64,000 nucleotides of DNA from Trichuris trichiura (taxonomy: Eukaryota > Nematoda > Enoplea > Trichinellida > Trichuridae). Both the position numbers and the translations under genes were made by a program. Positions within the stretch are counted from its first letter, which is position 1; each line of letters starts with the position of its first letter. Below are positions 48,081 through 61,000 of the stretch, piece by piece. The stretch covers positions 6,758,001 through 6,822,000 of the forward strand of contig JBAJFE010000026.1 in NCBI GenBank assembly GCA_037903355.1, given 5' to 3'. Under the pieces are notes generated by a model. It had not been told where the DNA came from. It saw only the letters and a list, made by a program, of their open reading frames with translations, and did no database searches.

Positions 48081-50504
48081 ATGTCTTGCGCTCACCCACT
48101 GACAGCTATGCATAACAGATACTCATTGGAATGGGATGATTCAGACCTGAGATGCGATAGTTTTCACTTTGCGTATCCGTTTCAACGCTACGAAAACTGG
48201 ACAGACATGGAAGTAAGTTCTTCTTTTGCCCAGCGCTCATTCGAAAAGTTCATTTCATAGCTTTTCGCCAGCTGGCGCGAAGAACAGAGAGAACGATACA
48301 GTCCCTACATGGACCGTTTCTCACCTTACAGCCGTGAAGATTATCGCCACAAAAGTAAAAAAAACATAGATTGCTCTGTTTTTCAATAACACAACCTCAT
48401 GTATTGAAATTTTCTAGAACAGGTCAAGTGCAGAGTTGGATGGTAGCCTAATTCCCTTCATTTTTGGCACAGAGCGAAAGAGCTAGGCAACTGTCCCTTA
48501 GTAATAATGAATTCAGCCAGTTTGTATCTGCCAATAAATTTTTCTCAAATTTTAATTAGTTGCCAGTTGCCATCAGCTATATAATTTTTAGTAGCACAAA
48601 AACGGTTCTATTTGAATGCATACCCGTTACAGTAACCTGAGAGTGTATTTGCGTAATGCTTAGTCTTATCTCTACTCTTCAACTGAAACATGTTTAGGGC
48701 AGAACATGGCAAAATACTGCTGAGGCTGACTAACTGATTTCTCCAAAAATAAAAAAAAAGTTTACCCGCTGCTCCTACTTACAGAACTTCTATTCATGCT
48801 AACTAAAATGCTGTTTTCATTACGCGTGTTAAAAGTTAATCTCAATGGCACTCTTATTGTAATACTTATTACAAAGCAACTTTTATTCATAAGAGAAACT
48901 TTGAAGTTTTTATTGAGTACTCCTAAGTTATAGGTTGAAATGATGAAGACAAGCTTAATGCTACTCAGTATATCTTTTCCCAACTGTCTTGCTTTGCAGG
49001 GGCACAACGTACAGTAGCAAACAAGTTTGATAGCCGTCTTGGCCAGAGAGAGAGATTTCCGCATCGCCCCCGCATCTTTAGCGACTGTAAGCTGCGGGAC
49101 AAAAGCTACGCAGGTGTGGTAAAATGCTTTTTATTTTTAAACAGCTGACAGATAATGAAGCATGTTCATTAGGGGAAAGTCTGCGAACTAATTCAACCAG
49201 ACGTTGCGCGTCATCCCGCTATCATAACGGCCATTCGCGTGTGCAACTACAAAAACATGCAAGTGGCAGAGAGGACCGCTGTAGAAGTCCGCAGAAAAGA
49301 AGTACAATTCATGATTTACACTTTTACTATCAAACTATGAATTGCTCTTAGCTTGGAACATGAAAACCGTTGAGGCGAAGAACAGATACGAACCATCTCC
49401 TTTCTACTATGGAGACATGGTAGCAGCAATGATTTGCAGATTTGTTCAAGTTTAGATTAAGTCAGTGGACTGTTACACTAACAGTAGAAGTGACATTGCT
49501 TTTCTTAGGATACCGAGTCATTTGTAGCTTCGACTTGCAAAACGCTAATTGATATTCCATACAAATACTATTAAATTGCTTATTTTAGGAAGGATACATT
49601 CCTTATTGCTACACTTGCCAGAAAGAATTCTCAAACCGCTCCGTCTTAAAGGAACACTTACACTCGAATAGGCATATTACTGTAAGTTTAAAAATGGGCA
49701 GAAAAGAAATCTTCATTTTTCCTACGCCAACAGAACGCGCGAAACTATTGTGCACTACATGCTACCGAGGAGTACTGTCGAACGCAACAGTGGAAAAAGG
49801 CACCAGCGACCGACCAGTCTGACCAAAGCAAGAAATTGAAAGGTGCATTTTAATTTATTACTTTTTTAGAGAAACATTGTCAGGTGAGCACGCTGTAGGG
49901 TCATTTTTTCGTATAGTTTTCACACAGCTCTTAGAAATTCTGTTCGAACATAACATGCTGTGATTAATAAATGTTTTCTAACTGCAGGTGATTGGAAACA
50001 GCCCAGCACAACTCATCCGCGTATGAAAAAGGGTGAATGTCCCCGTGCTATGAAAAAAGCAGTACCTTGCAACAGCCTGCCCACAATGACTCCTTTCATT
50101 GAAGACACCTCTGGCGATGACTATCACGTAATTCACGAAACCCAAATCTTTAAACGCAATTTTACATTTGTCTCAGAAAGTAATGCCAATCTCTGGAGGA
50201 GCTGTTGAGATAGACGCTGATGTTCCATCTCAGCAGCCTCTGAATTTTTCTGAAGATAGTGATGAAGGGTACTTCTTCTGTGCCAGCAATGGAATGTCAT
50301 GGCATGAACGAAATCCTCTCAGCTTTCCAGTTTGACCCATCATTATCAGCGGACAGGAGGTGAATCAATTCTGCTTAGCTTTTTCTCATTTTATGATTGC
50401 CATTTAAGCAGTACAAAAACTTGCATATGTTCTCCCCACGATGTGAAGAAATTGAAGAAATGATGGAAGTAAATTACGCTTTTGGGAAAAGTTTTATTAG
50501 ATAG
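48081..50504 (+). pseudogene. U1-type zinc-finger gene, right copy, premature stop
   Basis: Exons 48081-48212, 48261-48354, 49000-49113, 49152-49301, 49589/49593-49681, 50002-50127, 50177-50359 and 50409-50504. Introns 1, 6 and 7 are 48, 49 and 49 bp. Exon 1 starts at ATG 48081 and includes YSLEWDDSDLRC and FQRYENWTDME; this exon is missing from the left arm. Exon 2 contains RFSPYSREDYRHK, and exons 2-3 join in phase to FDSRLGQRERFPHRP. Exon 5 is the C-x2-C-x12-H-x5-H finger. Exon 7 has a TGA at 50333-50335 where the left arm has Cys, and the normal final stop is changed to Tyr, adding nine codons. The exon 3 donor may instead be the GTAAGC at 49087. The start is chosen by first ATG in frame and is uncertain. 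Confidence 0.6.
49589..49681 (+). other. Zinc-finger exon (C-x2-C-x12-H-x5-H), right arm
   Basis: Between TATTTTAG and GTAAGT, this encodes YCYTCQKEFSNRSVLKEHLH and the final His. Two conservative replacements and four silent changes from the left-arm exon. Confidence 0.7.
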
Positions 50505-51085
50505 TCCAGTTCATTTCTACCTGTTACCATCTGCGCAATATTTCAGCATCGTTGAAACTAACGAATCTGAAAAATATGCTTCCGGTTTTGTCCATGTAGT
50601 ACATTGTGTATGAAGCGACATGATGTTTATAATGTTGAAAGTTGCATTAGCATGAAGACATCGTATAAAATAAAGTCCGCCTATTTTTTAATAGTGCTGC
50701 TGGAGCAATAATGCAAAACAAAGAAGAAAAAGCATGTATTGCAAAACTACGCGTTAGTTCAAACTTTGCAAAATGCGCAGAAACGTCTGGCATTGGCTTA
50801 CTGCATAAGAACTAAAAGATTCTGATCTGGCATCTATCTTTGGTTCATTTCCTGCTTATCCGAAATGACAGTAGCTCATTTGCTAGAGATGACAACAGTG
50901 AGAGGCTGCAGTCTATCTGGTTTAGCTAAAATGCCCTGAATAGTCAAGCGCTGAGATTAAAATCTTGAATAATCCAGAATCCTGAATAAAGGTAAAACAG
51001 CATGCCGGCTATTATGTTTTACCCTTGCTTTATCCTAAGCTTTAGTATAATACTTATGTTTAGGCTGTGTAGTTGTAGCCTTATA

Positions 51086-53806
51086 CAGGTAGTTCCCGTA
51101 TAACGCGCGTTCATATAACGCGTTTTCGCTCATACGCAATTTTGAAATTGTAGCACTTTCTCACATAACGCGATTTCGCCGACTAGAAAGCGTGGGCGTA
51201 TGGCAAAGTCTCCCCGCGTTTTCATCCACCGAGAGCAAACAAAGGCCGCCCTGTTAGCTTATGCGCGTTCTTCGGACACGAACAAGCTAAATGTGACAAA
51301 AACGTTTAGGATTCTTATCAGAAGTAGTGTCCGTCCCAGCTGTGCACCCTGCAATATGCATACTCAAACAGGCTACTGATCGGTGTTCATGTTCGGTGGA
51401 ATAATTCGCGCCGGCAGGAACATGTGTACAGACGACGTTTCCATTTTCAATTTTCCCGATGTGCGGGCATCGTAGAGGTTTTCCAGTGAGTCGTAGTACG
51501 CTAGCACAGAATTCGGAAAGCATTCACACCCTCCGATTGCGAGCTCAATTCGTAAGTATTTTGTCTGATTCCGCGATCTGAGGATAGCCTTTAAGTATTT
51601 GAAAATGTCTAAGCTTCCTGATTCGAAGTCAGCTGGTAGTGGTCGAAAAAGGAAGGCGCTGACTGTTGGAGAGAAACTTGAGATACTGAAACGGTATGAA
51701 CGGAATGAGACGACACAGGATATCGTCGAAGTTACCAGCATAAAGAAATCAACTTTGCGGACCATTAGGAGCAATGCAGAAAAAATTAAACAGACGCGTA
51801 AGCGGTACCAGTTCATGTATTGCGATGTCAATAAGAACAAGGCCTAAGACACTGGAAGAAATGGAAAAACTACTCAGCATTTGGATCGAAACTCAAACGA
51901 AGAAAAGAATAGGAACAACGTTTTCCACCGTCAGACAGGAAGCAGTTATCATTTACGAAGACCTTAAGAAACAGTCTACAAATCCTACTGAAATTCCTCC
52001 ATGTAGTGCTAGTAGTGGTTGGTTCTGCAGTTTCAAGAATCGATACAGTTTTCACAATGTTCGTCTCTGTGGCGAAGCAGGAAGCGCGGACGTCGATGCC
52101 GTGCTAACATTTCCAGTAGAAGTACAAAACTTGGTCAAAGAAAAGGGCTACTGCCTCGATCAAATTTTTAACTTCGACGAGACAAATCTTTATCTAAACC
52201 GTATGCCAAAAAGGGCCTACATTTCCAGACAGCGTAGGCATGCCGCAGGAATCTGCGCTGCGAAAGACCGTGTGACTGTAAAGCTCGGTGCCAACGCTAA
52301 TGGGGATCTTAAGCTGAAGCCATTGATGATTCATCGTCATGCCAATCCACGAGCCCTAAGGGGAATTGTTAAAAGCAGTTTGGGCGTTTACAGCAAAAGA
52401 GGATGGATGACCGCCCAAGTTTGCCTTGACATTTTTTTTAATGCATATGTGAATGGCACTAGGAAATACTTGAACGAGAAGAACTTGGCTTTTAAACTTC
52501 TCCTAGTCATGGATAGCGCGCCATGCCACCCACCGACGATAGCTAAGCTACACCCAAATGTCCACTTTGTTTTCTTGCCTGCACGGACAACTTCTTTGTT
52601 GCAACCGCCTGTCCAAGGCGCTATCGGAGCATTCAAAGCTTACTACTTAAGGCGAACGTACAAGATGCTGATCGACGGGACCGACGGAGAAACTCGTGAA
52701 ATTGTGATGGAATTTTGGAAGAACTATAACCTGAGAATGGCCATTAACAACGCGTAGAAGCCTGCAATGGCGTATCGAAACAGTGCTTGCACCGTGTTTG
52801 GCGGAAACTCATCTTAGATCTGATCTTCGATTTTAAAGACTTTGAGCCTTTTGCTCACGTATGCGAAATTACTGAAAGCTGCGTTCAGTTGGCAAACAGG
52901 CTAGGCTTTGAAGGAGTGGAATATCAGGATATTGAGGACATTTTGAATTGTCAACCGGATGAGCTGACCACCGAGCAGCTGCAGGAACTTTCTGTAGCAG
53001 GGGAAGCAGAAAAAAGAGAAGATGACGAAAATCAGGAAGTTCCTCCGCCTCCTCCGCGACAAATGACCACTGCTGAGCTGTCAGATACCCTGGAAACTAT
53101 TGAAAAGCGTTTACAATGCCACGAACACAAAGATTGTGAGGCAGAACGCAGCGGGAAAACCACAAGAGGTATCCGAGCTTGCTTGGAGCCATATAAGCAG
53201 CTGCTGTACGAAAGAAGTACACGTGCAAAACAAAAGAAGCTCGAATTCTACTTTACTGCAATGAAGAAACATTGTGACGATGAGAAAGCGCTACCTTCTA
53301 CATTTAATAGGACCTCAGTTCGCCCGTAACAAAGGATAGTGAGATTAAAAAAGTGAGTCCAACGGAACTCGATTTTTTCCTGGGTCTGAGGTCGTTTATT
53401 TTAGTACTGAGAGGGACTCTTTCCACAAGGTAAAGACGCAAGCACCCCGGTCCTGAAAGCCAGTTTGAACTCTGTCCGCGTTAAAGAGTTCTATCATAAA
53501 AACTCTGCCATTAACGTATGATCGCCGTAAAAGATAATGTTATTCAGACCCTGTGTAAGAGGATCCATACGTCAGTATGCCTAACGGTAGAATAAGTAGC
53601 TCAGGTACATCATACTTCCTGTTTCAACGCAGCTTATTTAAGATATCTCTCCGTTGTTGTTCACAAGTAAACAATCCTTTTGACGCTTTGAACCAAATCG
53701 TGATTTTCCTATACTTTACATGTCTGCTATAACGCGATTTCATATAACGCGTGATTTTTCAGGATTTTTAAGTGACCAAACGCTCGCGTTATACGAGAAC
53801 TGCCTG
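51086..53806 (+). mobile_element. Tigger/pogo-like DNA transposon, inactive, right copy
   Basis: Same element as 2238-4958, with TA on both sides (51084-51085 and 53807-53808). Since its flanks are also mirrored, it was duplicated with the arm or spread by conversion and did not insert twice. Confidence 0.93.
51599..53329 (+). pseudogene. Tigger transposase, broken, right copy
   Basis: ORFs 51599-51847, 51774-52757 and 52787-53329 encode proteins identical to the left copy, with the same frame breaks near 51792 and 52755 and the same QPPVQG replacement of the third catalytic Asp. Confidence 0.9.
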
Positions 53807-55531
53807 TAAATGGCGGATGGGCTTTCGCCAAGGTGTCACCGAACATGGGAACCGCGAAAGGTCAGCATTCCAATGGCAGAGATAGATGACTAAGGTCTGC
53901 ATCGTTCACTAAGTGCGCTGCTCCACCCGTGTTTTTGAAAGCTGATGACCCAAACTGAGTCTTTTAACTTTTTTGCGCGGGCATCTTAGTCGTCCACCAA
54001 GCAATAACTATTCGTTTTTATTTGATCACGATTAGACGAAACCCAAGGCTCTAAGTTGAAAATTACATCTTTTTCTTAAGACTCTCATAAGACGAATCCA
54101 TAATGGTCGAGCGGATAGGGTAAGGTTGGCTGTACAGCTGATAGCAAACCACGCAGTCCATCCACGTCAACACGGCAACAGCCAACCGTCTCATGCGCGG
54201 AACACTTTTCAGAACTTTTCAATTATTTACTTTGTTGACTGACTTGATGGTCAAACCCTTTATGTGCACGAAGCTTGTAGAAACAGTGTCAAAGCAGCGT
54301 TCTTTTAGTGTCCTGTGTTCGAAAGGATTTAAGTTGTTTTCCAACGTAATGGTCAAATGAAAACTTTTAAACTTGCTCTTACCATTGCTTCATAAGTTCG
54401 ATGCCGCCAGCTAACCTCTGTACAATAGCGCGGACTTTCAGATCACGGCTGCCGGATTCCCTTTGTTCACTCGATCAATTCTGTATTTGCGCTTTCTGTT
54501 CACGCTTAAACAGTTTGCTTTTCCTCCGCTAGTACGACGTATCGACACTCTCAAAGGCTAATTCCTTAACAGCAGAGCGGGTCGGCGTCTGCACAAACGT
54601 AATGTAATTTATGCAGCGAAATCCAGTTTTGCGCTTCTCGTCCACTTGAACTTAGCAATAATCATAGGTCAAAAGCGTTATCTATTTTCGATCGGCCGCG
54701 CTTAAAGTTTTGTTGGGACATATCTAAGCGATCTGTCGACTGTCCGACGTAAAAGCTTCTAGCATTGAATTCTGATCACCTATGAAAGATTGGAAGGAAA
54801 ATGCATTAGCAATTCATGTCGAATGCCAGTAAAAATGGTATGCGCGCTTTCAGAGTGATCATCCCCACAAATGCGTTTCAGAAGGCCTTACCTTTTCCAC
54901 TAGCCGCTGCTTAAAAACGTAAAGAGGTTTGCAGGTACCCATTTATTTGTATACACATCGATGCAGACCAAATTCGCTAGAAGAAAAATCAATGTCAGAA
55001 TCAGCATTGCATTACTTCGATAACAGAGCTATTGGTTCTGCCCGCAGGATACTTGAAGGTATTTTTTTCCCATTTACGTAAACCGTAAGCAAAGCCTTCT
55101 TTTCAGGAGCATGCTTTTGCGTTATTATTACGCAGTCGCAGCGCTGTTCGTTTTACCAGCTCTTCTGACAAAGGAAAAAAGTCTGAACATCGTCGATTAT
55201 GTGCTCCGCCGCCATACTCTAAGTTTGCAAGCCATCTTTTTCTGCCTTACTTAAGCCTAAGACAAAAGTGAGGTTTTTACTTTGGCTTATGCTTAGGTAA
55301 GGGAAGAATAAGATGATTTGAGTGCTCGCTAGTATGGGCGGAACGACAGCGCGTCAACTTGACTTCAACTCATCTTGCCGTAGAAGCATGTGGTCTTGTT
55401 GCTATACCTACATTCACGTTGATTCTTCTTTTCCTTTTTCCCTCTCTTCTAACGGGTGTGTTATTCAAAATAAAAATTTTTGCTTTTTCTTCCCGTTCGT
55501 TAATGAAAAACGTTTATTCCAAACGTTTAGC

Positions 55532-55560
55532 TTTCGGGCCACGCCGGGGCCCGTCATCAG
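55532..55560 (-). ncRNA. Hammerhead-like core motif (candidate only)
   Basis: On the minus strand CTGATGA is followed by CGGGCC, a short loop, GGCCC and GAAA: the core order of a hammerhead ribozyme (CUGAUGA, stem II, GAAA). Downstream, AAACGTTT occurs twice around GGAATA and could form stem III. One C is unpaired at the base of stem II, and no convincing stem I or cleavage site was found. It lies in the roughly 145-bp insertion found only in A'. Hammerheads are known in Penelope-like retroelements, so a fragment of one is possible. Confidence 0.25.
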
Positions 55561-55719
55561 CGCTAAGTGCGCCGCCGTCGGGTCGGTCATTATGTTAGCA
55601 TAGAAAGTATGTGTACTAACTACACAGCCAGCACGTACGTACGCAGTACATGCTGCTTACACGTAACCTATTTTCTGTTCTCCAAGTTTCTATAACGTAT
55701 GCTAATATGGGGGTCCTAT

Positions 55720-56240
55720 ATGTACAAGATATTCATTGAGTTTTGCGGCATTCACGCAGTATCGTTTGCCTATAAGCACAATACCTGCCATAGCCATGGT
55801 TTCTGTGGTACATATGTAGTATGTATGCTGTACGTATTTGCATACGAGGAATATTTACACTACAAATGACTTCTACGTGGTACACATTGCTTATAAATAT
55901 ATCTACGTCACAAATAGTCTCTAACGCACATATGCAGTGTCTATATTGTGTTTATTTGCATATAGAGAATATTTGGTGTATATATGGCATAAACACAGGA
56001 TACGTTACTTATAAGTAGGATATTTGTGATATACAGGGTCTACGCCTACATACACACTATCTGTGGCATACGTGTTTGCCAGCAGGACTTATTTATGCCA
56101 CATGTGGTACAGATATTGTATAGGTTGGTTTTAAATAAGATATCTGTGACACCCTGCATTTTCAGGCAAACCTGTTGTGTCTGTACAGCGAACGAATATT
56201 TATGGCACCTGCTGCATACGTATGGTATCCATTGTTTATA
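55720..56240 (-). repeat. Decayed 119-bp tandem repeat, inverted copy
   Basis: Mirror of the array at 1-470, extending a little further and meeting the direct copy after about 56297. Confidence 0.55.
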
Positions 56241-56735
56241 AAGAACACATTTGTAATTTCTAATTTCTCTAAAAGGACATGCCGTTTACTGAATTTGTAC
56301 TGCGTATGGCAAGTATGTCTTGTAAGCAAATACACATAACACAGATAGTGCTTGTGCGGCTGTAGACCCTTTATATCACAAATATTCTATTTATAAGCAA
56401 TGTATTCTTGTTTGTGTCATATATACACAAAATATTCTCATTATGAAAATATGCAGAGCATAAATATTGCATCCATGCATTAGAGACCATTTATGCTGTA
56501 GGTATCATGTTAATAAGCAAGTTGTACCGCTTGGAAATCATGTATATTGTAAATATTCTTTGCACGCAAGTAAATACAGCATACATGCTACACATGTACC
56601 ACAGAAACTGTGGCTATAACAGGTATTCTGTTTATATGTGAAATATGCTGCATGAATATCTTGAGTGTATACCATAGACGACCACTTTCTTAGGTGTAAC
56701 CTTTATGTTGTAGCAACTCTGGAGAACAGAAAACA

Positions 56736-57883
56736 CCGTGTTTCCCCTATAATAAGGCCGGGGTCTCAGTCTTATTTTTCCTTGAAAAAACATGGCAGGT
56801 CTTATTTTCCGGAGTGGTGTATTATGTTTTCAGGTACCACACTCTACACTTGTTCATTTATTTATGTGCAGACGCCCATACGGAGCGTAATTGTAAAAGA
56901 AGAAAAATATCGAAACACCTAGAAGAAGAACCATAAATGTAAGGCTAGAAACATTTACCTAGTAACAATACCTAGTAACAATACCTACGTTTATTCGAAC
57001 ATAATCATGTCATCACTTTCTGGGAATTCTTCATAAAATCTCTGAATTCTGAAATCCGGCCTTAATTTCATGCGACTCCATTTCTTGCAGGCCCATTGAG
57101 CCCTGCCTGTAATGTCTTCCAATAGAGCTTTCCTTAAACGAACATTGCTTGTCCAAGTAGCCTGCTCATAGAGCACTGGCAACATAGCTGTCAATGATTT
57201 TGTCCCATAAGTTCTTCCCCCAAGTCAGACCTGCGCACAGTGAGGAACTGTGCTCTCCTGTCCGCAATCCTTTCAAAAATGACGTTCTCAAGCTGAGGAA
57301 ACAATGGCTACTGACCTGATCCACACTTACGCTTCTTTGCATTTCCCTAGTCCATCTTTTCACGGAGTTTATCGCACTGTGCTCGCCATTTTCAAACCAC
57401 TCGGAGATCGAACTTCTCTTTGCACAAAGCCGTCAGATTCTTGCCTTGAAAGTCACTACAATTGCTTTCTTGTACTCGACATTATAACTCTTCTTTTTTG
57501 GAGGCATTTTGCCGGAGAGTGAAAATGTTATTCCCTTTTGCAAACAAAATTACACTTTTCCACCAACCTGTTGCACGCAGAATTGCAAAAATCATTTAGA
57601 GAATTCGTTCAGACTGACTGCGTCAAAGATCACTACAGACGCACAAGTACCGAAGCACTTTGCTCGTAAACTCTACAGTACAGTAATTTAACCATACACA
57701 TTGAAGCAGTATGTTTTAAGATACGATACGCCTGTCACATTTTTCAACGGACTTGCTAAATAGGCCTCTCTGGCTGGCGATCCCAACTAGGGCTTATTTT
57801 CCGGGTAGGACTTACTAAAGAGCCGTCTAAGAGTAATGCTAGGGCGTATTTTCAGGGGAGGTCTTATTACAGAAGAAACACGG
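56736..57883 (-). mobile_element. pogo-type deletion derivative inside the third A copy
   Basis: Ends CCGTGTTTCCCCTATAATAA and the complement of CCGTGTTTCTTCTGTAATAA interrupt the third A copy. The target is TA: TA follows at 57884-57885, and the left side reads CA where the uninterrupted arm has TA. At 1148 bp it keeps only the two ends of a transposase gene. Confidence 0.85.
56991..57508 (-). pseudogene. Remnant of a pogo transposase (N- and C-terminal ends)
   Basis: The minus strand starts MPPKKKSYNVEYKKAIVV, the usual lysine-rich start of pogo-type transposases before the helix-turn-helix. A later frame ends RIQRFYEEFPESDDMIMFE, resembling the acidic C-terminus of the family. The DDE core is deleted and the frame shifts several times. 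Confidence 0.65.
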
Positions 57884-58045
57884 TATCTTACAAGTAAACA
57901 GCATGTACTGCATGCTCGTTTTATGGTTACTACAAGCACTAAGTATACCGGATTTACACCAAGCAAATTATAGGCGTGAATGCAGGTATGTCAACAAGAC
58001 TAATCGCTTTTAGACCAAGCTGACTTGATGTCAGGTTGGTCGGGT

Positions 58046-61000
58046 CGAGATGCATCGTTCGAGGGCGGAACAGAATGGTCGGCATGCTTGCTAAAAACGA
58101 ATCTGAATTTCCCCTACTCTCTAAAAAAACTTTAATTTCAAAGTCGTGAAGTTGCTTCTGCGGAAATCGATCAAGTAAAGCAGCTTTTTCAATGAATGTA
58201 CTGGAAATGTGTCCGGAAAATTTTTGCTATTTGAAACGTGTACGTATACCAAGCAGCCTTGAAATATCGCACTAATTACGGGCTGGCTTTTTATTATTGC
58301 TACAAATGAATATGATCAACTGCCTATAGGTTTTTCCCATTTCATAAAGTGACATGTGAGCAAGTCTACTTTTAACTTTGAATTTATTGAAACGTGTGAG
58401 TACATCGTTGAAAGGAGATAGGCTACCAGGCAGTAAGGCTCCATACATGAAAATGGGCAGACTACATCAGCTTTCAATGCACAGCTTAATTTTCCAAAGA
58501 AGAGCTACCCATTTAGGGGATCCATGTACGCACTTTTAGAAGTCATCCAGAAAATGTATCTTTCATTGCAGACTATGCAGATTACATTTCAGAGATTTTC
58601 GTAAAGTTTGTAATAACAGGTATTGTATTTATACTCGTAAAAAGAGTGAAATAAGTTATCAACTTTCTCCTCAAACTCAGCGGAGTCGCGTTCTTCTTAG
58701 TCAGCAATATTTGCTGTCCCTGAAGACAGCTTTTCCGCAGAGTTCCATCGTGACCTCAAATGGCCCTTGACGAAAAAGGCTTTGAAAATATTACGAATTT
58801 GAAATCAACAGTTCTTTAGCAAAACCTGCTGCCGGTTCGTCGTCATTCCTGTACATTGAAAAAATGTTTTGCTTTGTCGGCCACGTCGTTTCGACTTCCT
58901 TGCAGCGTTGTGTAGCCATAATAAAAACGGCTTTCAATGGCGCGTACTTCCCATTCGCGCAGCTGCTGAAAGTGTTCGCCTTTCCGCCTCTGCTTCGAAC
59001 TTCTTTAAGAAAGGCGCAACTTAACGTTAAATGAGGAATTAGATTTAAACGCAAAAACGCAACAGATGTTATAGCTTCGCTACTGCTGACAAGAGACGTA
59101 CCAAAATGTAATAATACACATACTTTTCCGGTGTAACTGAATATAACCTGACTATAGCACTTACTGTAGGGTAAATGTTTGGACATCTCGTAGCGCTTAA
59201 ACTCCCTTCAAGCGTAATCGTCCCATTTTGCAATCTGCATAAAATTGACACATATTTCGCAGCAAAAAATTAAATAAGAATAATTTGACATTTACATTTT
59301 AGTATCAAAGCCATACGCTCAATGCTAATGCTAAGGTGGGCCGTCAACGGCAGTCGTTCCTTCCAACCTTTGAAGTCAAGGCCAAATGGGTATTGTTGAA
59401 CGCTATGCATTGCCAGGCGAGCTGCCGCGCTCTTTCGTTCCTTGGTAAAAATTTTTTAAAGCTTCTCTTGTTTGCCAAGTGCAGGCGCGTCAAACGATGC
59501 ATTTTTTCATCAAGCAAATTCGATGCGTACAGTTAAAAACAGCTTCCTTAGCTTCCCGGCTGTGTTCAGATTTTTATTTGCTCGGCTTCGCTTATTTAAC
59601 ATAAAGGCGTGTCGCAATTCGACCTTAGCATCCGTCCTAGATAACTTGTTTGCTACATAGGCGGCTGCACCTGTCTTTCTCCGTTCAGCGCATCTGAAAA
59701 TAGCTTTAGCATGTAATGTTTTTTTCGTAGGCATTGAATATGCGTTATTTTTAGTTGTATGTGAGATTTCCTTTTTTTACATATTTTATCCATAAATTCG
59801 GGATTCACTTCTCATCCGCGGCGTTTATTTCCGTTTACGTTCTTTCTGTAGGTCGAACTCAAAATTTTAGTTTCCTGAGACATTTTTCAATTTTCTTGCT
59901 TTATGAACACTTTTTACAGCGTTTCACAGAAGGTTTTTTAATTAATTAATCTTTACATTGCTAATACATTTCAGAAATCAAGCAAAGCCAAGTGACGACC
60001 TAGAAATGGAAAGGTTTAACCGCCTGCAAAAGTTTTTGGCGCCTAAATCGTACTGTAATTTTTAAATGATAATCAAGATTTTCACGCTGGTAATGCTTTA
60101 GGGTGTTACGGGAAAACAGCTGTTCGGTGCGTTGATGTTGAAGACCAGTTGGTGAACATTGCTGAGACATTTTGTTATCCGCCATCTTAACTTGTTCGTT
60201 GTCGCTAGGCAAGCCAGTGTACGCAGTTGACGACAAACCTACTGGACGTTGCTGATCTTCGCCTTTTGTCGCCGCTGCTGTCGTCTGTCAACTACTGCCA
60301 CCTATAGGAACGAATCGGCTGCGAAGACGACATTTTCGTCTTGTTGTCGTCCGACTTAACGCGACTGTGTCAAAGTTGGTTTCCAGTAGTTTCGTCAATC
60401 CATTGCTTTGTTGGCGGTACAAAAATGAGCGTAAGTATACACTATATGTTATGTTTACTTCTTAGTCAGTTAAACTTCTTTTCTATGAAGATGCTACAGT
60501 CATAATCAAAAAGTGATGTCTTCGGCAGGTTGCCCAAAATGACGCTTAAATATATACGTAATAATAGTTCATATCTTGAACCTTTTCCTATTGACTGACC
60601 AAAGAAACAAGTGTAAGCACATCCGTTAGTCATTCTTATAACAGTGGTAATTTTCCTCGTCAGTTGTGTTTATCTAGAAGTATGAGTTCATACGATGTCT
60701 TAGCATCTTAGCGCGAGGGATGTCATAGCTGCAATTACTTCATCCTTGTTGTCCATACACGAACACTGGCCACTTGTTTACTTCATTCGATTTGCCTATG
60801 AGCTGATCGATAGGCTAAGAATATATGCTATACCAGTCTTGCTGGAATATTCGTGTTTGCGCAGCAGTTAGGCTAAGGGCGTTAGTGGTGATTGATGCGC
60901 GTTCAAAGCGGAATGCCAGCTGCTGGCGAAGGCATCCCGCGAGAGGATTCTGCTTTCAAATTTGTTACTTTATCCCACTCTGAAGAAGATAGCAGTTGAT

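Larger units (their letters stand above)
44875..56188 (-). repeat. Outer inverted-repeat arm A'
   Basis: Mirror of 1-10977. It has about 197 bp (48000-48195) absent from the left arm, which holds a gene's first exon, and an exchange near 55420-55600. At its outer end it runs into a diverged, oppositely oriented third copy (from about 56297). Confidence 0.95.
56297..58045 (+). repeat. Third, diverged copy of the outer end of arm A
   Basis: 56297-56733 matches about 80-460 and 57886-58045 matches about 525-690 of the left arm in direct orientation (for example CCACAGAAACTGTGGCT and TTACACCAAGCAAATT). Divergence is roughly 15-20%, older than A against A'. It is inverted relative to A', so the DNA around 56240 is itself a small palindrome centre. 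Confidence 0.75.

Noticed and set aside
1..56188. A giant Polinton/Maverick-like or viral element bounded by the long inverted repeats
   Set aside because: No polymerase, integrase, packaging ATPase or capsid-like frames were seen, and the arms carry host-type spliced genes.
58791..59186. 131-codon minus-strand ORF
   Set aside because: No start context, domain, splice support or second copy to compare; plausible by chance.
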